Positions 13,225 to 26,074 of a stretch of 64,000 bases of DNA are shown in pieces. Where the stretch lies: positions 1-64,000 of the forward strand of contig VXCM01001247.1 of the NCBI GenBank assembly GCA_014773175.1, read 5' to 3'. This DNA comes from Lucifuga dentata. Taxonomy: Eukaryota > Chordata > Actinopteri > Ophidiiformes > Bythitidae. Under the pieces are notes generated by a model. It was not told the origin of the DNA and made no database searches. It saw only the letters and a list, made by a program, of their open reading frames with translations. Every line of letters begins with the position of its first letter. Positions within the stretch are counted from its first letter, which is position 1. Position numbers and translations under genes: made by a program.

Positions 13225-13800
13225 AGGACCATACGGTGAACATGCATGTTTGAGCCCAATAAAAACCTGCCTACATGTTGCCTTACTGACAACTAATTTC
13301 CAAAACAAACAGAAAAAAAAAAAAATTAAATTTTCCCTGTTATTTTTTCAAATCCTCTAATCTTTCAAAATCAAATGTTCAGATGATACACCCACCTTAA
13401 AATTTAATGTTTTTCCTGCTAACACTTATGCACAATTGTTGAAGGCACAGTCATTTTAATTTCTCAGTAAAAGCCGTCTTCTCCTGGGACTATATTCCCT
13501 GGCGGAGGAATACATTGTCTTCTGTGCAGCTCCATGTTGGATCAGTTAAATAAAGTTACTAAGGCAAAAAACCTAATAGACATAGTCTTCGCTGTGATGG
13601 ATTATATATCTCAAGCATGTTTCAGGTCTCTACAAGTTAATTTTTATAGCATACTGGAATGAACTGAAACCAACAGTAGGCTGGAAGGGAGAAAAATTCT
13701 TAAATTTACCACTAAAGTAGTATATTTTTGGAAATGGTTGTCAGTTGTGTATGGATTAAATATATTGGGCTCAAACATGCACGGTTGCCTGTATAGTCCT
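13225..13800 (+). mobile_element. Foldback TTAA element, copy 2 (full length)
   Basis: Bounded by TTAA on both sides (13221-13224 and 13801-13804). The left end is AGGACCATACGG and the right end TGTATAGTCCT, which are inverted copies. The terminal inverted repeats continue inward through TGTTTGAGCCCAAT and its reverse ATTGGGCTCAAACA. The inner part is single-copy and non-coding. This is the clearest plus-strand member of a family of at least six in the window. No transposase is encoded, so it is non-autonomous. Confidence 0.75.
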
Positions 13801-14869
13801 TTAATCACAGTTCTCAGTGTGAGCAGAATAATGTGGAATAAAGTCATGACTGCCAGCTCTAACAGGTTTTGTCATGTAATAGTGCATTATAAGTGGTGGG
13901 CTCAACCCAAAACACTCATATGGAGCAACCGATTACAGAAGGCAAGTCACGCCCATATGAAAAATATTTGGAATCTGTTTTTTTTTATTTTTCAACAAAA
14001 TAAAAATATGTAATCCCTTTTTGTTTTAGAATGATCTTTTGGATACCAGCAGAGAAAAGGCCCCAAGTTGGTTTTCTCTGCCACTGCTTCTTTTTTCTTC
14101 TCCGCATGTTTTGTCTTCTTGTGTTTCACTGTCTTTATCTTGGTCTGGTTTTGTTGCCTGGTTGCTCCCTCATAGTGACAGCTGTCCATCAAGGCCAGCC
14201 AGGGCAGTGGGTAACAGCAATCCATGCCTTAGCAGACCAGACCTCTCTGAAGGAGAAAACTGCCTGATAGCAGTCGGGGCTGGTCAGAGTATTTTAGGCT
14301 TCCCTGTTTACTGTCCAAGGCACTTTTTCCCAAGATTTTCCTTCTGGATAGCTCAGCTTTGGCTTCAACCTGGAAAGAAGAGGAAGCGCAATTCAGTTCT
14401 GTCTCACACTTGCCAGCGCCTGAGAAATTCTTTCCTTTTGAATCATGACCAGTAGATCAAAAAAGATGATTTGCTACAGATCGGCCTCTCACGCACATCA
14501 GCACCACCATGTCTCAGGACTGAGAGAAACATGACCTCTACATGATAAACGTAACCTAAGAAAACATTACTGATCCATGTGTCAATCCCGCATCTTTCTC
14601 GCTCATTTTATATTAGTCTCATTTATGACGTATGATACAAGGTGGTAAATTCCAGATGTGATGTGCATTTCACAATTTAATGTACCACCTTGTCAGATAC
14701 TTTAAAAAAAAAAATCATTTCATGTAGCATAAGTATACTATAATGTCATGCATGTCTGGCCTAGCTCCTGTGTCCCGATGTCTGATAATCACAACACAGC
14801 AGCACTTTGACCATGTGCTGAGGATAAAGCATTTGCAGTATTTCATGGTGAAAGGGTACCTTGTATGTG

Positions 14870-16606
14870 CTACCCCTCCGTGCACTGTGGGCTGCCAGCT
14901 AGCCGTGTGAGAAGCCTCGCACATCTTTTGAAGTCTGAGAAGAGAAGATGAAATGGAGAGACTTACTCATGAGTGAGAAAGTGTGTGGTTCTAGGATTAC
15001 AGATTCATCTTTAGATTAGCACTGGTAATGTCAGTGCATAATGGCAGCTTACATGCAGGTATTGTGCAGTCTCTGGTGTGGTGGTAGAGTCTGTACACGT
15101 GCTTCCTGCACTTGGGACTGAAGTACAGAGGACCTGAAAGAGGGCAGGATTTGAGATTGATTTCAGGTCAGCCCACCTGTCCAAACATGTGTTTCATTCA
15201 TCGTCCTTCATCCATACTCCCATAACCTTCTTTCTCACTCCATTCTGTCTTTCAAGCATTCTTCAGTGTGATGCTGTAGTTTACAATGAGGCTAATGTCT
15301 TACCTGTAATGTGTTTTAGGAATTTCTCCTTCTTTCTGAGATCTCTGGGGAATATTACTGTTGAAAATAAGAAGATAAGAAAGGAGTGTCAACTACCTTT
15401 AAAAAGCACAGACATATTTACAGCTGTAGAGATTAAGCTTCTTAGAGATATAAAGAGTCACAGAGCATGTTCAATCATAATCTCGGTGTGACCTCTAATG
15501 AATGGCAAACAGCCACATACTAAAGACCATTTAAAAAAGTATTTTCAGGAAATTAATGTTTTATCCCATATATACTGACCAGAAAAATACCTGTACACTT
15601 TAAGCAGTCCAATTTAAACAAGCCATGCTTTGTAAAACTTTTGGTCAGAGGTTAAACTTTGTGATAATTAATGAAACCTATAGTGGTGGTGTTTTGTAGT
15701 TTGGACTGCATTATATTGAGAAGTGTATATTTTGGTTCATTCACATATACTGACTATATATTCACTATTTAATCAGTAATGTCATAGCCAATACATCTGT
15801 TACAATCTCACCAATTAAAAAATATATGTTTCAGGGTTTGGATCCATGGTGGGATGGTTGTAATGGATTAAATAGAAGATGCAATTGGTTGATTAATCAA
15901 TAAGTCCATCAACAAATTAATCAGCAATTTTAATAATTGATTAATTCATCAGGTAGACATGCCAAACACTGAGTGGGTCCAGCTTCCCTGTGTGACAATG
16001 CTGCTTTTCTCAGTTTTGATGTCACTTGAAAAACGTTAGTTTTTAAGGTTGTTCAGGTAAAATAAGCACTTTTAAGACATAATATTTGACTGCAGGAGTC
16101 AGTTATTATTGTTGCTATTTATAGACAGAATGATAATAGATTAATCAGAAAAATCAGTATTGGTTTGAGTCATGAAAATGATCAATAGTTGCAGCCCTAC
16201 AAATGCATGTCTTTCTATTTCCTGGTCATTTATTGTAAGGGTGATGAAAAGATTCCAGCAGAATACATTTCTGATACAGCATCCTGAAGACTATGCGTCC
16301 CGCCCAGATGTTTGTCCTCCACTCACCGATGACCTGATCTCCTCTGTCTGACTTCAAGTCTCGGAAATCCTTTCTCTCCGCTGGAGTCGCTTTCACCGGA
16401 GGTGTTACCGGGGCTGCGGTCGCCACGCTGGACCGGCTCCGGCTCTCTTCCACGTGTTTAACCACGTCCGCCATCCGCCGGAGGCTCTGCGCGTCCCTTT
16501 CGCTCACTGCAGGAGCTGCCGTGGGCGCGCTCTCGCAGCAGTGGCCGGTGAGCGTGCACATGAGTAGCAGCAGTCCCACAACGAAGTGCCTGCGCAGTCC
16601 GCTCAT
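14870..16606 (-). CDS. alkal2: ALK and LTK ligand 2 (secreted receptor-tyrosine-kinase ligand)
   Basis: Secreted cytokine that activates ALK and LTK receptors; in fish it acts in iridophore and neural development. Coding exons on the minus strand: 16606-16327, 15357-15304, 15133-15053 and 14934-14870, totalling 480 nt and 159 residues. Exon 1 carries a signal peptide (MSGLRRHFVVGLLLLMCTL, cleavage likely near residue 24-26) and a poorly conserved pro-region. Exons 2 to 4 make the conserved augmentor domain: RDLRKKEKFLKHITG, PLYFSPKCRKH, LYHHTRDCTIPAYFKRC, LLTRLAGSPQC. The four domain cysteines are all present. Each junction is GT/AG and phase 1. Placement between acp1 and tmem18 matches human ALKAL2. 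Whether it is the fish 2a or 2b copy cannot be told. Confidence 0.94.
15870..16199 (-). repeat. hAT-like MITE relic with GGGCTGCAAC terminus
   Basis: On the minus strand it begins TAGGGCTGCAACTATTGATC and is rich in ATTAATC repeats, as in a very common fish non-autonomous DNA element (AGGGCTGCAAC...ATTAATCGATTA). The far end lies near 15870, where further ATTAATC words occur. It lies in the first coding intron of alkal2. Confidence 0.5.
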
Positions 16607-16692
16607 AGCTTCCTTAGAATAAAAAAAAAAAAAAAAAAAAAAAAAAAAGTGAAGTCCTTCGTGTTTTGGGGAATAAATCGTGTCCTGGACAC
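16607..16692 (-). other. alkal2: alkal2 5' untranslated part of coding exon 1, with a T28 tract
   Basis: Upstream of the alkal2 ATG on the minus strand there is a 28-base T run (16621-16648) and then an acceptor-like TTCTCTCTTACAG ending at 16693. This suggests that the first coding exon begins at 16692 and that a non-coding exon lies farther upstream. Inferred, not proven. Confidence 0.45.
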
Positions 16693-16699
16693 CTGTAAG

Positions 16700-19600
16700 A
16701 GAGAAAACGGAGTCAAACCTGACTGCAGCTTACAACTTATCATCAGCCATTAACTCCTCCTCAACCGGTTAAATATCCTTCTGACATGATTAATAAAGTC
16801 TCCAGACCTTGTCTGTATAACCACCTACCCATTTTGCAAGGACAGGCAGCTTGGACGAAGCACTTATCATCAATCCAGCAAAGGTGTAGCCCAAATCTGT
16901 CACCTAAACATTCTGTTTTACTGTGTTTGATCGTTGCTCTTCGTTGTTCAACTAATCTAAGCTCAAGTCTGGGCTTTCTTAAATCAACATATCTAATGCA
17001 ATCATGACGCATACACTTTTGGAACTTTTTAAAGTATTCCTTTTCCAAAGTTATTCTGAATCCAAAGTCCTCAGTAGGCTGTTATGATTAAAGTCGTTTT
17101 ATAATACATTAATTGAAAGTGATATGGAGGAAATTAATGCTATATTAGACAGATGGTAGAATAAGTTAATATAAATAAAAGGTTTGCTGATAGCCAGTCA
17201 CTGATAATTTTAACACTGAGGCGGTTGCATGAATACATGCGTATTTTTTGATAAACTTGATACAGTTGTGTTTTATTTTATTTTTTTATTTTTTATTTTT
17301 TTGTTAAAGGAAAGTTGGCTCCTGAACAAAAGAGCTTTTATTACCTTTATAGCCTCTTCAAGTATTTATTTCCTGTGCGTTCAACAATGATAAAAATAAA
17401 GTTACAAATGAAGACAAATTGCTTCCTGGCTCTGTCCGGTCCGATTATGTCCTTTAAAAAAATCTCTTACAGAGGAAGTTAAATGAAGTTATAAGTATTT
17501 GTTGAGCATCATCTGCTAATCCTTGGTCAGTAGAGTGAAAGTGGAAAAACAGTTTAAGTCCCGTGTGCGCCTCCGCTGAAGTGTGAAGACGCGGCTCACT
17601 TTTTATTCTGCCTCGCAGACGTGGTGTCCTGTCCCATGTGGATTACTCCTCTATCCTTACAAGAAGACGCATTATTGGCACTCTTGACGTGGAAGGTCCT
17701 GTTGATTTCACTGACCATCGCTTGAATGCTGGGGGAAGTTATTCTGCGCCCCCTCCTTTTCCGTTACTCCACTTATATGTGCGAGACGCGATTACAGGAA
17801 GCGTTTTTCCCACTAATCCTACTGCTGAAATTTCCAATCAGCCCACTATAGATTCTGGCATTTTAGTGGAAACGTCCCCTCACCTTTCTTGTAATTTTTC
17901 TGTTCTCTTTTCCACTAATTGTGCGCTTTTCATCCATAATAGAGAGAGTTTACCACATTTACGCACAGATAAGGATGATTGTTTGGAAATTATGTATACT
18001 ATAAAACCTATTGCACTAGTGGGTCTCTTCTCAGGGTAATTGACTCCAAAGCGACTTGAATATTTATCCCACTGGAGATTAGTTTGCGTGGCCTACCGTG
18101 GCTAGAAGTCCTTTAAGTGAAGGCGTGTATTTGGCGGCCATCCCTCCTTTTTCTATATCATAAAGACTATGAGAACATAAAGTAAATACAAATCCAAACG
18201 ACAATATAGAATTGTTGTAACAGAAATCCATAATGCGCGACTTCGAGTTCGTGACAATTGTCTTAATGGAAGTACCTGAAGGAAATCGTACATGTATTTT
18301 GGTAATCATATTATCTTATCGCTGTTTCTGGGAAAGAAAGCAAATTTGGCGTGTTGAGTGAAGTGCGTAAAACCTTGGTGCTGAAAGGACAGCGCGCAAT
18401 GCCATCCAGCTGCTAACATCTGTTCCTGACAGATACCTGTAGGTAAAGCCTGACAATAAGAGCAGAACAAATTGATGAGTGGAATATATCAGCAAAATAT
18501 GGTTTCCTTGATTTTATTTTATTTTATTTTTTTAGGGGGTGTGAATTAAAATGACTCTTGCCAAGAAAAATGAAGAAACCTGACATCCCTGATGATGAGC
18601 AGGGTATAGATCATGTGATTGGTCACTTTGGGCAGAAGGGAGGTTTTGTGGTCTGAGAGGAGGGAGGGTGTGCATGAAACTGTTTGGTATCATAGCCTGA
18701 CCTCTGACCTTCCCGTAGAAAAAAGAAAATGATAAAGTTTTTCATTATCATCAAGATTAGAGCAGCAAATTGTACAATATAGCAAATTAGATAATATAGC
18801 TTAATAAATAGCAGAATTATTACATTACCTTCAACAAAATGTAATGAGAGCCAGCTGTTTCAGCAGGGGGTGCCATACTGCAATCACTGTACATTAAAGT
18901 GCTATAGTGTTGTCTAATTGTCCTTAAGTGCATGTTAAACCAGGAAATTGGTGCATTTAATTTACAGATTATCTACATGGGTCACATCGGTCAATTTTCC
19001 TAAATTATTGTCACAGACATTGTGATAACAGCTTAAGAAGAGTTGTAGCTGACTCTCCAGTAATTAATGGGTTGTGAATGGGTTCAAGATAAACAGAAGA
19101 TGATAGATTGGTTCATAATTGTCAGTTTTCTCGTAAATCACCTGGCAGGTGTGTGAGCTAAGAGTTTGGCACATTGCTGTTTATGTGCTTTGGCGGTTCT
19201 CTAAATTTATCTTTTTTAGCTACTGCTGTAAATCCGTACTTCACATGACACACAGGCTGCATCATAAAAACAAAGGAAATCATATTTCTGGCTGTGTGTG
19301 ACCTTATTTACTACAGTATCTGTTCTGCTTTATGACTGTTTTTTAACTGTCACATGTCTAATGTTAAACTGTTGACCTATATTTGTAGGACATTGAGTCA
19401 AGTTCAAATGATTTTCATTAAGTCACATGTGGTAAACCTCACATGAAGTCTGGTTGTCACCTCTATCAACACCCCAACTCATTCTTTGTCCACATGGGAG
19501 TTTCTCTGTGATATTTTTCTCCTTTTTGAAAGCCATTTTTACTGACTGGGGAGGATGTTGATGTCTGTATAACCCCTGGATGCGCTTCATTCTCCCTGAA

Positions 19601-20260
19601 TGTCTTGTCCAAGTTGAAAATTTCACTTCCTCAAGTTATTCAAGGGCACTTTCTCATCTTTGTCAAAAAGCATGGTCTGCTGTGATCTTGGCCACAGCAA
19701 ATAAGCTACTTCTCTAATCATGGATGTTGAAATATTTTCATTTGTGAGGGTCAGAATAAGCATCGCCTTTTATTAAAAACAAATGTTCAGTTTGATTGCT
19801 GGGATTCTTAAACTAACCAGCAAAAACTGTGGCTTGAATCATCACATCCTAGCATTTGAAGTGGTGTAAAAATACTGAAAGAATCTGGCAAAGATAACAG
19901 GGTGGAGTCCATGATAAAAGAAACTGAAAGACTTCTATGTTTTATAAATGCAGTTAGGGTTAGTGGTGTATCTGCTGCATTAATTTCCCACTTCAAATAA
20001 CTCTTTGTTATCCTGCTAGACTTTCTCTCGTGCTTCTGCTTAGAGGAAATCAACCTAAAATTTCAAATTGATCCCACCGGCCTCTTATTGCTCTTGAGTC
20101 TTGTCTCTGCCTGTAGTCTTTTACAGTTTCCTTATCATTCTTCTTTTCAGTCAGATGGTAAGCTATGATAGCTTTGCTGTCCATCTACTCAGTGCAAGGC
20201 CCGGGTCCCAACTCCAGGTCTACAGCTATAGTGCCTTGGTCAAGGGCAATGGCAGGAGCA
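16700..20260. other. Upstream region of alkal2, no protein gene supported
   Basis: Starts the long gene-poor interval. A patch near 17550-17640 is richer in CpG than its surroundings and could be the alkal2 promoter area, but no core promoter element was recognised. A 133-codon open frame at 17638-18039 starts with GTG and resembles nothing known. The rest is AT-rich unique sequence. Confidence 0.4.
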
Positions 20261-20261
20261 T

Positions 20262-20329
20262 TAACCTAACACACATATTTTAGATGATGAGGGAAACCAG
20301 AGTACCTGGAGAAAACACACACACACACA

Positions 20330-20377
<48 letters not shown>

Positions 20378-20475
20378 TGGAGATTCCATATAGAAAGGAC
20401 TAGGGCTGACACATGACTTTGAACCCATAATATTCCTGCTGTGAGACAACAATGCTAACTGCTGCACCAAAATTG
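20262..20475 (-). repeat. tRNA-SINE-like fish repeat, minus orientation, with internal microsatellite
   Basis: The plus strand reads GAGGGAAACCAGAGTACCTG, GAGAAAAC, then an expanded (AC)n(TC)n block at 20325-20368, then GACTTTGAACCCATAATATT, CTGCTGTGAGACAACAATGC and GCTGCACCA. Reversed, this is the common fish repeat containing 'gcactgtcgcctcacagcaagaaggtcctgggttcgaa' in degenerate form. Its own ACACAGACACGGGGAGA stretch has been replaced by the microsatellite. A second copy lies at 31338. Confidence 0.6.
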
Positions 20476-21195
20476 ACAAAAATAGTAATAGGACTGAATT
20501 ACTTTCTGGACAAGTCTGTCATGGAATAAATGTTGCTTTTTTTGAGGTAAGTACAGGAACATCTTAATTTAATAACAGGAATAATAACCTCAAAAATAGG
20601 AATTAAAACTTTTAAGTTTTACATTATTTTTCAACAGGACCTGTGCTTTGAAAAAAAGGTTTTGATGTTGAAATTATTTCATAATACAAGCAGAAAGAGA
20701 ATCAATGCGAGACACTAGTTTTAATGACTTTTTACAGTTTAATTGTGAACTTCCTTGTTTCTCTGTGAATGTAAATGTGCAGGATAACAGTTGAGCTCAG
20801 ATCCAACTCAAACTCTAATGTTCAGCTTGATTGGCTCTACTCAGCCATGAGAATTGTGGGAAATTGTTTCCAGGAAGTATATCTCAGACAGGAGTCTGGA
20901 TAGATTGATATATGCATCCAGTGTGTCTCCTGGTGCTCTCTCTGCCTCTGTCTGTCTCTCCTCACACACACACATACATGCACCACACACACATTTTCTC
21001 CACTCTAATATTATTAAGATTTGTTGAGTCATTTGGTTTCAGTCTTGTGTGTTAACTTAATGACTCACTAGAATTCAGAGCTTGTTCCTCTGCATCAGTT
21101 ACATGACAGCAATGATTTGTTCTTCTGCACATAAGCTAAGGAAGGAGTTTGTCAGATGTCTTCACATCTGGGAAAACGAAGGCATATAGAGTAAA

Positions 21196-21198
<3 letters not shown>

Positions 21199-21260
<62 letters not shown>
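21199..21260. repeat. (ATCT)n microsatellite
   Basis: Uninterrupted tetranucleotide repeat, about 15 units. Confidence 0.97.
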
Positions 21261-22459
21261 GGTTTAGGTGTGATCCTCCAGTTTTTACAGCATGCATAAG
21301 AAAAACTACATTAGGTGACAAAAAGGAATAAAACAGGTCATAAGCTAAATGTTATGTAGGCCTCATTTATACCTCACATTAAAATGTGATCCAGAACTGT
21401 TATCCATTTAAGGAAAAACATGTAAATGCAAGATGCAATCCAATCTGCTGGATCGTATCATACAGATGTGGTCTGGATTGAATTGTGATCAGGTCTAATT
21501 TACAGAAGATGTGAATGGTTTTGGTACAGTTGGGACGTATCCGGCCACATGTTGGAAAAAAACACCCTGCCTTGCCTTCCTGGCTTTGCTCGCTCTTGTT
21601 GATAAAGTTATTTTGAATGGGGAGTTGTGGCTTGCTGCAAATGGGTCCCTGAAGCAAGGACAGTGACAGCTATTTAAAAAACACAGATGAAACTTATGTA
21701 TGGATCAAGGAGGAAACACAGGCTTTAATAGCATAATGACTCACCTGATCACAATGCAAGCAAAATATAGACTAAAAACAATACTTTTTAATGTAAAAGT
21801 GTAAGTGCAAGTCCTGATATGGGATGTCATTATTAAGATAGTATATCCTTACAGAGATACTTTTTTTTTTTTTCAAGGTGGAACAGAAGATACCCATAAT
21901 CAAATGTAGGACTGCACTGAAACACTCCTTAAAACTGTAATTTGATTTTTGAATGTGACCTGACTGTGTGGATGGTTTGGTCGCATCGAGTTATATGGTC
22001 AAATATACCAGCCTAGACAATGTCACTGTTTTCTGCCAATTCTAAAATATTCAGCAAACACGGTTTGTGTAGTGGTGGCAAAATTTTGACCTTGTTTATT
22101 CTATATCAGCAAATCATGCTTCTTATAGTTTCATTTCACTAAAGGCTGTCTATTATCCACAGCCAATAATTTGAAGGATCTAGGCCAAACAGGGCCAAAT
22201 ACGGCTAATCAACCCTTACTTATTACTTAGTTTGTTAATTTTATTCTGTCCAAACAAGATTTTTGTGATTGTTTCTAGCTCTTGTTGCAAACATTTGCAT
22301 AATTTGTCAACATAGTTGTTGCATTGGTAAAGTAGATAATGCTTTTGATCTCAGCTTAGGGGCATATCAGGGCAAGTTGGCTCGGGCCCTGAGAAATGAG
22401 AAATGTGGTCTCCAATCTACAAACCTGTGATACATTTCACAGTGTAACTACTTGTCCAT

Positions 22460-22496
<37 letters not shown>
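22460..22496. repeat. (ATCA)n microsatellite
   Basis: Uninterrupted tetranucleotide repeat, about 9 units. Confidence 0.95.
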
Positions 22497-23543
22497 ATGC
22501 ATAATACATTTTGCAACTGAACCATTTATACAGCTTCCTCCTGTAGAAAGGTTTGCATTTATATCTCTGAGAAGCTTCTCACAATAACAAGCAAATTCCA
22601 ATTTATTAGCATTTTAAGTAATCATGCAGAGTGGTTTGTATCATTCACTATCATTCTTATTTGAAACACTTCATAGATAAAGGCCAAGATGCATGTTTTC
22701 TGTCAGTTCCTGCAAAACATTAAGAACATATCTGTTTCTCTGCTCTTTTTCTTTTGATGAGCTTTTTTTATTTTTATTTTTGTGCCTGTTCATGCATGAT
22801 AACTCTTAATGTGCTGCAGCCCAAATAAGGTTTATTATCAGCTGTTGGAGCTCTTCTCAAGCCTGCAGTCTTTGGCTGACACGACAGAGCGCATGTTTGT
22901 AGCATGCTGTAACACCAATGATGGATTCTTTTTATACATTGTGTACAGCAAATTTTGAAGTGCCTCCAACATCTGTATGAAATGCAGAGAAGCATATGAC
23001 AGTAAGTGGGTGATAAGTAAATCTTCCAGCAGATCGTTTGTTGGTTTACAGGCTCACAAAACAAATGAGGCAACATTGTGGAATTTGCTTGTTTGTAGAA
23101 GCCGGATGCTCAAGTGTCCCCCACTTTCTAATTTCCAGGGCTGTCTTGACTTAAAGTGTTTACTTATTTTAGAGAGATGAACAGACACAGAAATAGAGGA
23201 AAACTGATCAGCGTCATTGGTGTTACTGAATATATCCTCAGCTCCGGATCTCAGTGATGTATTTGGCTCTTCTCTTTCTCCTTTGGTGTTCACATATGTC
23301 TGATCCAGTCATGGTTGGAGGTCATGATAACTGGTCCACTTTGTGTGTTCTGGACGTCTGGAATACTTCAGTACACAGAGTTTTTCTCTTCTCAGTGGGA
23401 TTCAGTTGCTTATCCCACACTGTGGTGCTGAATATGAGGAAGCTCTTCCCAGATGTGCTGTCATGCTTCCAGGGAGCAATTGGTACTAATAAACTTTTCC
23501 TGCTGGGCCCCTCCACTAAAAACCACTCCGTGGGATCTAAAAG

Positions 23544-23591
<48 letters not shown>

Positions 23592-23592
23592 N

Positions 23593-23632
<40 letters not shown>
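23544..23632. repeat. Compound microsatellite (GT)n N (GA)n
   Basis: A GT run directly followed by a GA run, with one N at 23592 at the junction. Open frames overlapping it are low-complexity artefacts. Confidence 0.95.
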
Positions 23633-23635
<3 letters not shown>

Positions 23636-23969
23636 ATGTTTGTAAATATTTGAGAAATGGGAAAGAGACAGCTTAATAAATGGATTTCCTTTGGGACAAT
23701 AAATGATATGGATATAGTATTGAATTCAGGATATTATTAATTCCTGTAAAACATCATGCTTAGCAGGATTGTATCCCCCCCCCCCCCCNAAAAAAAAAAA
23801 AAAAAAAAAAAAAACACAGATTATAGTATAGAAAATGCACTCAAGCATGGATCTGAAATGAGAGTTATAATGTAGAATGCATGATAAGGTCATGATGTCA
23901 CTATGTCACTGTTACACCTTAACTCCAGCTTTGTGGATGGTGCCTGTGCAGGTTGTGAAAAAAAAAAAA

Positions 23970-24112
23970 NNNNNNNNNNNNNNNNNNNNNNNNNNNNNNN
24001 NNNNNNNNNNNNNNNNNNNNNNNNNNNNNNNNNNNNNNNNNNNNNNNNNNNNNNNNNNNNNNNNNNNNNNNNNNNNNNNNNNNNNNNNNNNNNNNNNNNN
24101 NNNNNNNNNNNN
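23970..24112. other. Assembly gap (143 N)
   Basis: Run of N flanked by an A run on the left and a T run on the right. A homopolymer or palindromic A/T element has probably blocked assembly. Nothing can be said about the missing sequence. Confidence 0.99.
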
Positions 24113-24224
24113 TTTTTTTTTTTTTAAACCTGCTTATTTTTGTTTTGGTGATAATTTCTATTGGTTATTGATCTATTGGTTAAGTGCATTCACAGGAAAT
24201 TTACTCAGCACAGCGTTACTACAG

Positions 24225-24226
<2 letters not shown>

Positions 24227-24279
<53 letters not shown>
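24227..24279. repeat. (GA)n microsatellite
   Basis: About 26 uninterrupted GA units, about 115 bases right of the N gap. Confidence 0.95.
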
Positions 24280-24281
<2 letters not shown>

Positions 24282-24358
24282 ATGTTTTGATTGTCAGAGC
24301 CAATGAGAGAAGAAACAGGTTATACACTTAAAGTCTTTCATGGTGGGGGTAGACTCAT

Positions 24359-24362
24359 TGAC

Positions 24363-24402
<40 letters not shown>
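24359..24402. repeat. (TTGA)n microsatellite
   Basis: About ten units of a tetranucleotide repeat. Confidence 0.95.
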
Positions 24403-24403
<1 letters not shown>

Positions 24404-25479
24404 TTTATTCATTTGTCAGGTCACTTCAGCACATCAGCTGATTCTTCTTCTTGTCAGGAAGGATGTTTTTGTTCATCTTTCTATTGGGAAAAACTGAATT
24501 TACCGCAGGTCCTCATTACTGACATGTAACCGATCCTTTTCATTTGGATGAATGTGTGTTGATGGAGCTGTGTGGTGTACCAGTTTCACTGTAATTATAC
24601 TATGCATATTATCTGGGGATGGTATGCGACACGGCAACACAAACACTTCCCATCACCCACTTTAACGTGGGCACCCTTCTCCCTAGTCATATGACCAGGG
24701 TGTGTTGTATTCCCGTTACATCTGCTCATCCTGATGACAGAGCATAATCTGACCTCACAGATGAAACAGGATATGGCCTGTGGCGTAATGCATTCTCACG
24801 TGCACACAAATACAAACAGAAACACATAAACTCAGCACTCCCCACTTAACAGGAACAGAAATGCCCAATTCCTAGTAGTCAAAACCAAATTTACTCTGTA
24901 GTTTAGAGGCCAGGAATCTGAAATGAGAGCATGAAAGCACAAAATGAGCACTAACAGTAAACAAGATACAGTAGAAGTTGGATGGGAAAGAAGATCCACA
25001 GTACAGATGGTCATTCTGGGGAAAGGGTATTATATCCAAGGTGACTCTGTTCTAACCATGCTGCTGCATTCCTATTAAGATAGCAAAGTAAGGAAGTAAA
25101 TAAATGTTATGAAATTTTAAAAGAATAATTTGCATCGCTTTAAAAAGTTTCAAAAATTATATAAAAAATATAGTAGACTTCCTTTGAAATTTCTGTGTTT
25201 TCATGTGAGAAATGGGGCCAAATGGCAGTCAGTTATCTCCGTTATGAACAAATATGTGGTTCTGTCTGACAGATTTACTTTCCCCTTAAGGAAACTACTT
25301 TTTATGACCTGTGGAAGAAAAACATACTATATTCCACATATCAACAGAGGGATAATATAACATGAAGTAGCATAACAAGATACAAGCTGTTGTAATAAAG
25401 GTGGTGGGAAGGGGTCATAATGAAAGAGAAACTGATGTAATGAATTTGAAATTGATGTACTTGTGCAAACAAATTTTAA

Positions 25480-25806
25480 AGGACCACATTGGTAATTTTG
25501 CATATTTAAGCCCAATAAATACTACCCACATACACATTATGTTTCTGACAACCATTTTCCAAAACATTTAAGAGTATTTTAGTTTTCTTGATATTTTCCC
25601 CAATCCTCTAATCTTTAAAAATTAAAGGTTTAGGTCATACACCCACATTAAAATGTAATGTTTTGCCTGCTAACACGTATGTCTGATTATAGTAGGCAAG
25701 GTCGTTTTTTAATTTTTCATTAAAAGCCATCTTCTCTGGGACTATATTCCCTAGTGGAGACGTACATTTTTTCCCCATGTAGTTCTGTGTTGGATTGTTA
25801 AATAAA
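25480..25806 (+). mobile_element. Foldback TTAA element, copy 3 (left part)
   Basis: TTAA at 25476-25479, then AGGACCACATTGGTAATTTT and the family blocks CCCACATACACATTA, GGGACTATATTCCCTAG and TGTTGGATTGTTAAATAAA. It is truncated after the last of these; no right terminus was found. Confidence 0.7.
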
Positions 25807-25943
25807 AAAAAACAAGAAATATTAATGCGCGTGTATTGTTCTGCCAGCTAATGTACACTTTCTGCTCTTTAGTGAATCTCACAGGTGAGCATCTCTTTCT
25901 GTGGCATTTCTCCAGCAAAAGGAAAGGGGAATATAAATATTCA

Positions 25944-26074
25944 CCCACCCACACACACACACACACACAAAAGTGGCTGTGAATGTTGTCTCGCAGACTG
26001 TAAAGGGTNCCCACCCACACACACACACACACACAAAAGTGGCTGTGAATGTTGTCTCGCAGACTGTAAAGGGT
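25944..26074. repeat. Tandem pair separated by one N (probable assembly duplication)
   Basis: Bases 25944-26008 and 26010-26074 are near-identical 65-base copies (CCCACCCACACAC... to ...ACTGTAAAGGGT) with a single N between them. Two similar cases exist at 4977 and 11926. Confidence 0.8.

Larger units (their letters stand above)
20480..25475. other. Gene-poor interval rich in microsatellites
   Basis: No exon of a recognisable protein was found on either strand. The interval carries five microsatellites and an assembly gap, listed separately, plus a C run joined to an A run at about 23775-23814. It is the left half of the alkal2-tmem18 gap. Confidence 0.4.

Noticed and set aside
14039..14455. 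138-codon open frame downstream of alkal2
   Set aside because: Low-complexity Ser/Phe-rich translation overlapping other open frames on both strands; probably 3' flank of alkal2.
17638..18039. 133-codon open frame upstream of alkal2
   Set aside because: Begins with GTG, has no recognisable domain and no splice partners.
23254..23676. Open frames with Cys-Val and Arg-Glu repeats
   Set aside because: Translation of GT and GA microsatellites.
22460..24402. CRISPR-like or tandem array
   Set aside because: The repeats are simple di- and tetranucleotide runs without spacers, in a vertebrate genome.
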